A DNA stretch of 64,000 nt from Amaranthus tricolor (Eukaryota; Streptophyta; Magnoliopsida; Caryophyllales; Amaranthaceae). The stretch is taken from positions 707,001-771,000 of the forward strand of contig NC_080051.1 in assembly GCF_026212465.1 (NCBI RefSeq), given 5' to 3'. The position numbers and the translations under genes were made by a program. Below the pieces are notes generated by a model, which saw only the letters and a program-made list of their open reading frames with translations, ran no database searches and was not told where the DNA came from. Shown piece after piece: positions 55,201 through 64,000 of this stretch. How positions within the stretch are numbered: position 1 is the first letter of the stretch; each line of letters opens with the position of its first letter.

Positions 55201-58200
55201 GATGAAGAATGAACAAGGATCAATGATCAATGAAGAATGAACGAAGAAGAATGAACAAGGATTAATGGTCAATGACGAATGAACGATGAAGAATGAACAA
55301 GGATCAATGATCAATGAAGAATGAACGATGAAGAATGAACAAGGATTAATGGTCAATGACAAATGAACGATGAAGAATGAACAAGGATCAATGATCAATG
55401 AAGAATGAACGATGAAGAATGAATAAGGATCAATGATCAATGACGAATGAACGATGAAGAATGAACAAGGATCAATGATCAATGAAGAATGAAAGATGAA
55501 GAATGAACAAGGAGTAATGGTCAATGAAGAATGAACGATGAAGAATGAACAAGGAACAATGATCAATGAAGAATGATCGATGAAGAATGAACAAGGATTA
55601 ATGGTCAATGACGAATGAACGATGAAGAATGAACAAGGATCAATGATCAATGAAGAATGAACAAGGATCAATGATCAAAGAAGAATGAACGATGAAGAAT
55701 GAACAAGGATCAATGATCAATGAAGAATGAACGAAGAAGAATGAACAAGGATTAATGGTCAATGACGAATGAACGATGAAGAATGAACAAGGATCAATGA
55801 TCAATGAAGAATGAACGATGAAGAATGAACAAGGATTAATGGTCAATGACGAATGAACGATGAAGAATGAACAAGGATCAATGATCAATGAAGAATGAAC
55901 GATGAAGAAAGAACAAGGATCAATGATAAATGAAGAATGAACGATGAAGAATGAATAAGGATCAATGATCAATGACGAATGAACGATGAAGAATGAACAA
56001 GGATCAATGATCAATGAAGAATGAAAGATGAAGAATGAACAAGGAGTAATGGTCAATGAAGAATGAACGATGAAGAATGAACAAGGAACAATGATCAATG
56101 AAGAATGATCGATGAAGAATGAACAAGGATTAATGGTCAATGACAAATGAACGATGAAGAATGAACAAGGATCAATGATCAATGAAGAATGAACGATGAA
56201 AAATGAACAAGGATTAATGGTCAATGACGAATGAACGATGAAGAATAAACAAGGATCAATGATCAATGACGAATGAACGATGAAGAATGAACAAGGATCA
56301 ATGATCAATGACGAATGAACGATGAAGAATGAACATGGATCAATGATCAATGAAGAATGAACAAGGATCAATGATCAAAGAAGAATGAACGATGAAGAAT
56401 GAACAAGGATCAATGATCAATGAAGAATGAACGAAGAAGAATGAACAAGGATTAATGGTCAATGACGAATGAACGATGAAGAATGAACAAGGATCAATGA
56501 TCAATGACGAATGAACGATGAAGAATGAACAAGGATCAATGATCAATGACGAATGAACAAGGATCAATGATCAATGAAGAATGAACGATGAAGAATGAAC
56601 AAGGATCAATGATCAATGAAGAATGAACGATGAAGAATGAACAAGGATTAATGGTCAATGACGAATGAACGATGAAGAATGAACAAGGATCAATGAAGAA
56701 TGAACGATGAAGAATGAACAAGGATTAATGGTCAATGACAAATGAACGATGAAGAATGAACAAGGATCAATGATCAATGACGAATGAACGATGAAGAATG
56801 AACAAGGATCAATGATCAATGACGAATGAACGATGAAGAATGAACAAGGATCAATGATCAATGACGAATGAACGATGAAGAATGAACAAGGATCAATGAT
56901 CAATGAAGAATGAACAAGGATCAATGATCAAAGAAGAATGAACGATGAAGAATGAACAAGGATCAATGATCAATGAAGAATGAACGATGAAGAATGAACA
57001 AGGATTAATGGTCAATGACGAATGAACGATGAAGAATGAACAAGGATCAATGATCAATGAAGAATGAACGATGAAGAAAGAACAAGGATCAATGATAAAT
57101 GAAGAATGAACGATGAAGAATGAATAAGGATCAATGATCAATGACGAATGAACGATGAAGAATGAACAAGGATCAATGATCAATGAAGAATGAAAGATGA
57201 AGAATGAACAAGGAGTAATGGTCAATGAAGAATGAACGATGAAGAATGAACAAGGAACAATGATCAATGAAGAATGATCGATGAAGAATGAACAAGGATT
57301 AATGGTCAATGACGAATGAACGATGAAGAATGAACAAGTATCAATGCTCAATGAAGAATGAACGATGAAGAATGAACAAGGATCAATGATCAATGAAGAA
57401 TGAACGATGAAGAATGAACAAGGATTAATGGTCAATGACGAATGAACGATGAAGAATGAACAAGGATCAATGATCAATGAAGAATGAACGATGAAAAATG
57501 AACAAGGATTAATGGTCAATGACGAATGAACGATGAAGAATAAACAAGGATCAATGATCAATGACGAATGAACGATGAAGAATGAACAAGGATCAATGAT
57601 CAATGACGAATGAACGATGAAGAATGAACAAGGATCAATGATCAATGACGAATGAACGATGAAGAATGAACAAGGATCAATGATCAATGAAGAATGAACA
57701 AGGATCAATGATCAAAGAAGAATGAACGATGAAGAATGAACAAGGATCAATGATCAATGAAGAATGAACGATGAAGAATGAACAAGGATTAATGGTCAAT
57801 GACGAATGAACGATGAAGAATGAACAAGGATCAATGATCAATGAAGAATGAACGATGAAGAAAGAACAAGGATCAATGATAAATGAAGAATGAACGATGA
57901 AGAATGAATAAGGATCAATGATCAATGACGAATGAACGATGAAGAATGAACAAGGATCAATGATCAATGAAGAATGAAAGATGAAGAATGAACAAGGAGT
58001 AATGGTCAATGAAGAATGAACGATGAAGAATGAACAAGGAACAATGATCAATGAAGAATGATCGATGAAGAATGAACAAGGATTAATGGTCAATGACGAA
58101 TGAACGATGAAGAATGAACAAGTATCAATGCTCAATGAAGAATGAACGATGAAGAATGAACAAGGATCAATGATCAATGAAGAATGAACGATGAAGAATG

Positions 58201-61082
58201 AACAAGGATTAATGGTCAATGACAAATGAACGATGAAGAATGAACAAGGATCAATGATCAATGAAGAATGAACGATGAAGAATGAATAAGGATCAATGAT
58301 CAATGACGAATGAACGATGAAGAATGAACAAGGATCAATGATCAATGAAGAATCAAAGATGAAGAATGAACAAGGAGTAATGGTCAATGAAGAATGAACG
58401 ATGAAGAATGAACAAGGAACAATGATCAATGAAGAATGATCGATGAAGAATGAACAAGGATTAATGGTCAATGACGAATGAACGATGAAGAATGAACAAG
58501 GATCAATGATCAATGAAGAATGAACAAGGATCAATGATCAAAGAAGAATGAACGATGAAGAATGAACAAGGATCAATGATCAATGAAGAATGAACGAAGA
58601 AGAATGAACAAGGATTAATGGTCAATGACGAATGAACGATGAAGAATGAACAAGGATCAATGATCAATGAAGAATGAACGATGAAGAATGAACAAGGATT
58701 AATGGTCAATGACGAATGAACGATGAAGAATGAACAAGGATCAATGATCAATGAAGAATGAACGATGAAGAAAGAAAAAGGATCAATGATAAATGAAGAA
58801 TGAACGATGAAGAATGAATAAGGATCAATGATCAATGACGAATGAACGATGAAGAATGAACAAGGATCAATGATCAATGAAGAATGAAAGATGAAGAATG
58901 AACAAGGAGTAATGGTCAATGAAGAATGAACGATGAAGAATGAACAAGGAACAATGATCAATGAAGAATGATCGATGAAGAATGAACAAGGATTAATGGT
59001 CAATGACAAATGAACGATGAAGAATGAACAAGGATCAATGATCAATGAAGAATGAACGATGAAAAATGAACAAGGATTAATGGTCAATGACGAATGAACG
59101 ATGAAGAATAAACAAGGATCAATGATCAATGACGAATGAACGATGAAGAATGAACAAGGATCAATGATCAATGACGAATGAACGATGAAGAATGAACAAG
59201 GATCAATGATCAATGAAGAATGAACAAGGATCAATGATCAAAGAAGAATGAACGATGAAGAATGAACAAGGATCAATGATCAATGAAGAATGAACGAAGA
59301 AGAATGAACAAGGATTAATGGTCAATGACGAATGAACGATGAAGAATGAACAAGGATCAATGATCAATGACGAATGAACGATGAAGAATGAACAAGGATC
59401 AATGATCAATGACGAATGAACAAGGATCAATGATCAATGAAGAATGAACGATGAAGAATGAACAAGGATCAATGATCAATGAAGAATGAACGATGAAGAA
59501 TGAACAAGGATTAATGGTCAATGACGAATGAACGATGAAGAATGAACAAGGATCAATGAAGAATGAACGATGAAGAATGAACAAGGATTAATGGTCAATG
59601 ACAAATGAACGATGAAGAATGAACAAGGATCAATGATCAATGACGAATGAACGATGAAGAATGAACAAGGATCAATGATCAATGACGAATGAACGATGAA
59701 GAATGAACAAGGATCAATGATCAATGACGAATGAACGATGAAGAATGAACAAGGATCAATGATCAATGAAGAATGAACAAGGATCAATGATCAAAGAAGA
59801 ATGAACGATGAAGAATGAACAAGGATCAATGATCAATGAAGAATGAACGATGAAGAATGAACAAGGATTAATGGTCAATGACGAATGAACGATGAAGAAT
59901 GAACAAGGATCAATGATCAATGAAGAATGAACGATGAAGAAAGAACAAGGATCAATGATAAATGAAGAATGAACGATGAAGAATGAATAAGGATCAATGA
60001 TCAATGACGAATGAACGATGAAGAATGAACAAGGATCAATGATCAATGAAGAATGAAAGATGAAGAATGAACAAGGAGTAATGGTCAATGAAGAATGAAC
60101 GATGAAGAATGAACAAGGAACAATGATCAATGAAGAATGATCGATGAAGAATGAACAAGGATTAATGGTCAATGACGAATGAACGATGAAGAATGAACAA
60201 GTATCAATGCTCAATGAAGAATGAACGATGAAGAATGAACAAGGATCAATGATCAATGAAGAATGAACGATGAAGAATGAACAAGGATTAATGGTCAATG
60301 ACGAATGAACGATGAAGAATGAACAAGGATCAATGATCAATGAAGAATGAACGATGAAAAATGAACAAGGATTAATGGTCAATGACGAATGAACGATGAA
60401 GAATAAACAAGGATCAATGATCAATGACGAATGAACGATGAAGAATTAACAAGGATCAATGATCAATGACGAATGAACGATGAAGAATGAACAAGGATCA
60501 ATGATCAATGAAGAATGAACAAGGATCAATGATCAAAGAAGAATGAACGATGAAGAATGAACAAGGATCAATGATCAATGAAGAATGAACGAAGAAGAAT
60601 GAACAAGGAGTAATAGTCAATGACGAATGAACGATGAAGAATGAACAAGGATCAATGATCAATGACGAATGAACGATGAAGAATGAACAAGGATCAATGA
60701 TCAATGAAGAATGAACAAGGATCAATGATCAATGAAGAATGAACGATGAAGAATGAACAAGGATCAATGATCAATGAAGAATGAACGATGAAGAATGAAC
60801 AAGGATTAATGGTCAATGACGAATGAACGATGAAGAATGAACAAGGATCAATGAAGAATGAACGATGAAGAATGAACAAGGATTAATGGTCAATGACAAA
60901 TGAACGATGAAGAATGAACAAGGATCAATGATCAATGACGAATGAACGATGAAGAATGAACAAGGATCAATGATCAATGACGAATGAACGATGAAGAATG
61001 AACAAGGATCAATGATCAATGACGAATGAACGATGAAGAATGAACAAGGATCAATGATCAATGAAGAATGAACAAGGATCAA
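52216..61082 (+). repeat. Block duplication, spacing 7,644 bp (52216-53438 and 59860-61082)
   Basis: Markers at constant spacing are the L block (52555 and 60199), AATTAAC (near 52801 and 60445) and the 35-bp unit (53178 and 60822). The left copy carries AAGAAGAAGG near 52297 where the right copy has AAGAACAAGG. The spacing is exactly 182 full units. Confidence 0.82.
54149..59787 (+). repeat. Overlapping block duplications with 2,191- and 2,863-bp spacings
   Basis: Segment 54149-55147 recurs at 56340-57338 (spacing 2,191 bp), with 35-bp units at 54473 and 56664. Segment 55290-56924 recurs at 58153-59787 (spacing 2,863 bp), with 35-bp units at 56664 and 59527. All three loci share a 28-bp unit ending in AATGACG near 54348-54375, 56539-56566 and 59402-59429. 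Private changes include AATGACGAATGAAC near 54756, AACATGG near 56334, AATCAAAG near 58353 and AAAAAGG near 58775. The region is a dense mosaic of partial L blocks. Confidence 0.8.
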
Positions 61083-63583
61083 TGATCAAAGAAGAATGAA
61101 CGATGAAGAATGAACAAGGATCAATGATCAATGAAGAATGAACGATGAAGAATGAACAAGGATCAATGATCAATGAAGAATGAACGATGAAGAATGAACA
61201 AGGACCAATGCTCAATGAAGAATGAACGATGAAGAATGAACAAGGATCAATGATCAATGAAGAATGAACGATGAAGAATGAACAAGGATTAATGGTCAAT
61301 GACGAATGAACGATGAAGAATGAATAAGGATCAATGATCAATGACGAATGAACGATGAAGAATGAACAAGGATCAATGATCAATGACGAATGAACGATGA
61401 AGAATGAACAAGGATCAATGATCAATGAAGAATGAACAAGGATCAATGATCAAAGAAGAATGAACGATGAAGAATGAACAAGGATCAATGATCAATGTAG
61501 AATGAACGATGAAGAATGAACAAGGATTAATGGTCAATGACGAATGAACGATGAAGAATGAACAAGGATCAATGATCAATGAAGAATAAACGATGAAGAA
61601 TGAACAAGGATTAATGGTCAATGACGAATGAACGATGAAGAATGAACAAGGATCAATGATCAATGAAGAATGAACGATGAAGAAAGAACAAGGATCAATG
61701 ATAAATGAAGAATGAACGATGAAGAATGAATAAGGATCAATGATCAATGACGAATGAACGATGAAGAATGAACAAGGATCAATGATCAATGAAGAATGAA
61801 CAAGGATCAATGGTCAATGAAGAATGAACGATGAAGAATAAACAATTATCAATGATCAATGACGAATGAACGATGAAGAATGAACAAGGATCAATGATCA
61901 ATGACGAATGAACGATGAAGAATGAACAAGGATCAATGATCAATGAAGAATGAACAAGGATCAATGATCAAAGAAGAATGAACGATGAAGAATGAACAAG
62001 GATCAATGATCAATGAAGAATGAACGAAGATGAATGAACAAGGAGTAATAGTCAATGACGAATGAACGATGAAGAATGAACAAGGATCAATGATCAATGA
62101 CGAATGAACGATGAAGAATGAACAAGGATCAATGATCAATGAAGAATGAACAAGGATCAATGATCAATGAAGAATGAACGATGAAGAATGAACAAGGATC
62201 AATGATCAATGAAGAATGAACGATGAAGAATGAACAAGGATTAATGGTCAATGACGAATGAACGATGAAGAATGAACAAGGATCAATGAAGAATGAACGA
62301 TGAAGAATGAACAAGGATTAATGGTCAATGACAAATGAACGATGAAGAATGAACAAGGATCAATGATCAATGACGAATGAACGATGAAGAATGAACAAGG
62401 ATCAATGATCAATGACGAATGAACGATGAAGAATGAACAAGGATCAATGATCAATGACGAATGAACGATGAAGAATGAACAAGGATCAATGATCAATGAA
62501 GAATGAACAAGGATCAATGATCAAAGAAGAATGAACGATGAAGAATGAACAAGGATCAATGATCAATGAAGAATGAACGATGAAGAATGAACAAGGATCA
62601 ATGATCAATGAAGAATGAACGATGAAGAATGAACAAGGACCAATGCTCAATGAAGAATGAACGATGAAGAATGAACAAGGATCAATGATCAATGAAGAAT
62701 GAACGATGAAGAATGAACAAGGATTAATGGTCAATGACGAATGAACGATGAAGAATGAATAAGGATCAATGATCAATGACGAATGAACGATGAAGAATGA
62801 ACAAGGATCAATGATCAATGACGAATGAACGATGAAGAATGAACAAGGATCAATGATCAATGAAGAATGAACAAGGATCAATGATCAAAGAAGAATGAAC
62901 GATGAAGAATGAACAAGGATCAATGATCAATGTAGAATGAACGATGAAGAATGAACAAGGATTAATGGTCAATGACGAATGAACGATGAAGAATGAACAA
63001 GGATCAATGATCAATGAAGAATAAACGATGAAGAATGAACAAGGATTAATGGTCAATGACGAATGAACGATGAAGAATGAACAAGGATCAATGATCAATG
63101 AAGAATGAACGATGAAGAAAGAACAAGGATCAATGATAAATGAAGAATGAACGATGAAGAATGAATAAGGATCAATGATCAATGACGAATGAACGATGAA
63201 GAATGAACAAGGATCAATGATCAATGAAGAATGAACAAGGATCAATGGTCAATGAAGAATGAACGATGAAGAATAAACAATTATCAATGATCAATGACGA
63301 ATGAACGATGAAGAATGAACAAGGATCAATGATCAATGACGAATGAACGATGAAGAATGAACAAGGATCAATGATCAATGAAGAATGAACAAGGATCAAT
63401 GATCAAAGAAGAATGAACGATGAAGAATGAACAAGGATCAATGATCAATGAAGAATGAACGAAGATGAATGAACAAGGAGTAATAGTCAATGACGAATGA
63501 ACGATGAAGAATGAACAAGGATCAATGACCAATGACGAATGAACGATGAAGAATGAACAAGGATCAATGATCAATGAAGAATG
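60500..63583 (+). repeat. Tandem duplication with 1,435-bp period (60500-62148 and 61935-63583)
   Basis: Two consecutive copies overlap in register, with 35-bp units at 60822 and 62257 and AAGGACC AATGCTC near 61203 and 62638. The distinctive AACAATTATC words near 61842 and 63277 and the AATAAACG variant near 61587 and 63022 are seen only here. The GAAGATG word appears near 62029 and 63464. Past 63583 the sequence switches to a segment with paired AATTCTC words (near 63691 and 63733) and a variant 35-bp unit at 63874. Confidence 0.84.
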
Positions 63584-64000
63584 AACGATGAAGAATGAAC
63601 AAGGATCAATGATCAATGAAGAATGAACGATGAAGAATGAACAAGGATCAATGATCAATGAAGAATGAACGATGAAGAATGAACAAGGATCAATTCTCAA
63701 TGAAGAATGAACGATGAAGAATGAACAAGGATCAATTCTCAATGAAGAATGAACGATGAAGAATGAACAAGGAACAATGATCAATGAAGAATGAACGATG
63801 AAGAATGAACAAGGATCAATGCTCAATGAAGAATGAACGATGAAGAATGAACAAGGATCAATGGTCAATGACGAATGAACGATGAAGAATGAACAAGAAT
63901 CAATGAAGAATGAACGATGAAGAATGAACAAGGATTAATGGTCAATGACAAATGAACGATGAAGAATGAACAAGGATCAATGATCAATGACGAATGAACG

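Larger units (their letters stand above)
10485..60205 (+). repeat. Recurrent L block, marked by AAGTATC AATGCTC (13 copies)
   Basis: A block of about 0.7-0.9 kb lacking 28-bp units has a fixed order of rare variants: AAGAAAGAAC with AATGATA, then AATAAGG, AAAGATG with AAGGAGT AATGGTC, AAGGAAC, AATGATC GATGAAG, and AAGTATC AATGCTC. I located the AAGTATC word at 10485, 21433, 22175, 26774, 31289, 36595, 38044, 43420, 52555, 53850, 57336, 58120 and 60199. Partial L blocks without the marker occur near 55.0 kb, 55.5 kb, 56.1 kb and 58.4-58.9 kb. The block is absent from the first 10 kb. Since it has no short unit it holds the longest open minus-strand frames, an effect of unit phasing and not of coding. 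Confidence 0.85.
1..64000. repeat. Satellite-like tandem array of a 42-bp unit made of six 7-bp words
   Basis: Every line of the window is made of the same unit and its variants. In plus-strand order the six words are h1 AATGAAC, h2 GATGAAG, h3 AATGAAC, h4 AAGGATC, h5 AATGATC and h6 AATGACG or AATGAAG. The base composition of this consensus is 20 A, 7 T, 10 G and 5 C, so the plus strand is about 71% purine. Words h1-h3 are nearly invariant, while h4-h6 carry most of the variation. All units point the same way; I saw no inverted unit. All three plus-strand frames are closed by TGA inside each 42-bp unit. The array runs off both ends of the window. No gene, RNA, mobile element or non-repetitive stretch interrupts it. 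The likely identity is constitutive-heterochromatin or centromeric satellite DNA of a eukaryote, inferred from size, homogeneity and hierarchy. A bacterial heptameric repeat cannot be excluded from sequence alone. Confidence 0.97.

Noticed and set aside
61842..63283. AACAATTATC words as a possible regulatory site or insertion scar
   Set aside because: They are two copies of one variant unit carried by the 1,435-bp duplication. The surrounding 7-bp phase is intact, so these are substitutions and not an insertion.
1..64000. CRISPR array (regularly spaced near-identical 28-bp segments)
   Set aside because: The supposed spacers are themselves the same repeat. There is no unique spacer, leader or cas gene.
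1..64000. Telomeric repeat, because the base word is a heptamer
   Set aside because: AATGAAC-type words do not resemble known telomere heptamers such as the plant TTTAGGG type on either strand, and the 42-bp composite with kilobase higher-order blocks is satellite-like.
1..64000. CENP-B box that would mark a centromere
   Set aside because: I looked for the TTCG...CGGG arrangement on both strands of the consensus unit. No CGGG or similar core is present, so a centromeric role is not supported by this motif.
1..64000. In-frame amino-acid tandem repeats like those reported in some archaeal extrachromosomal elements
   Set aside because: The 42-bp unit is a multiple of 3, but the frequent 28-bp and the 35-bp units are not, and the frames are broken constantly. 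Coding selection would not tolerate this.
1..64000. Hairpin terminators or inverted-repeat elements
   Set aside because: The only recurrent palindrome is the 6-bp TGATCA inside each unit. No longer stem or T-run was seen.

Overview
The whole window is one unbroken tandem-repeat array (satellite-like DNA). From the first base to the last I find no unique sequence and no credible protein gene, RNA gene, transposon, CRISPR array or regulatory site. Both edges lie inside the array, so 64 kb is a minimum length. Its predominant unit is 42 bp, about 36% G+C. The unit is built from six related 7-bp words: h1 AATGAAC, h2 GATGAAG, h3 AATGAAC, h4 AAGGATC, h5 AATGATC, h6 AATGACG or AATGAAG. Two shorter unit forms recur: a 28-bp form lacking two words and a rarer 35-bp form lacking one. 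I estimate about 1,600 units; this is not a count.

The array is hierarchical: 7-bp word, 42-bp unit (with 28- and 35-bp forms), and then long mosaic higher-order blocks copied head to tail or at a distance. The left third (about 0.6-21 kb) is dominated by blocks with copy spacings of 4,347, 5,124, 5,264 and 5,068 bp and is rich in 28-bp units. The middle (24-44 kb) has a 4,515-bp period and then two nearly identical copies of a 6.8-kb block. The right third (44-64 kb) is a patchwork of 5,376, 2,289, 1,470, 9,135, 2,191, 2,863, 7,644 and 1,435-bp spacings. Every spacing I measured is an exact multiple of 7, and marker words at both ends of the window share one 7-bp phase. Unit gain and loss has therefore been by whole words, with substitutions but no net phase-breaking indel between the markers checked.

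Many open frames exist on the minus strand, up to 439 codons at 35606-36925, but they follow mechanically from the repeat. A 42-bp unit lacks stops in one minus-strand frame and translates to a 14-residue repeat of type SLIIDPCSFFIVHS. Each 28-bp unit shifts the frame and ends it. I treat none as genes.

The organism cannot be named from this sequence. A megabase-scale heterochromatic or centromeric satellite of a eukaryote is the most natural reading; heptanucleotide satellites are known, for example in Drosophila virilis. Short heptameric repeats also occur in bacteria such as heterocystous cyanobacteria, but a pure 64-kb array would be very unusual there. No genes act together here. The interest lies in the array's architecture and how it evolved.
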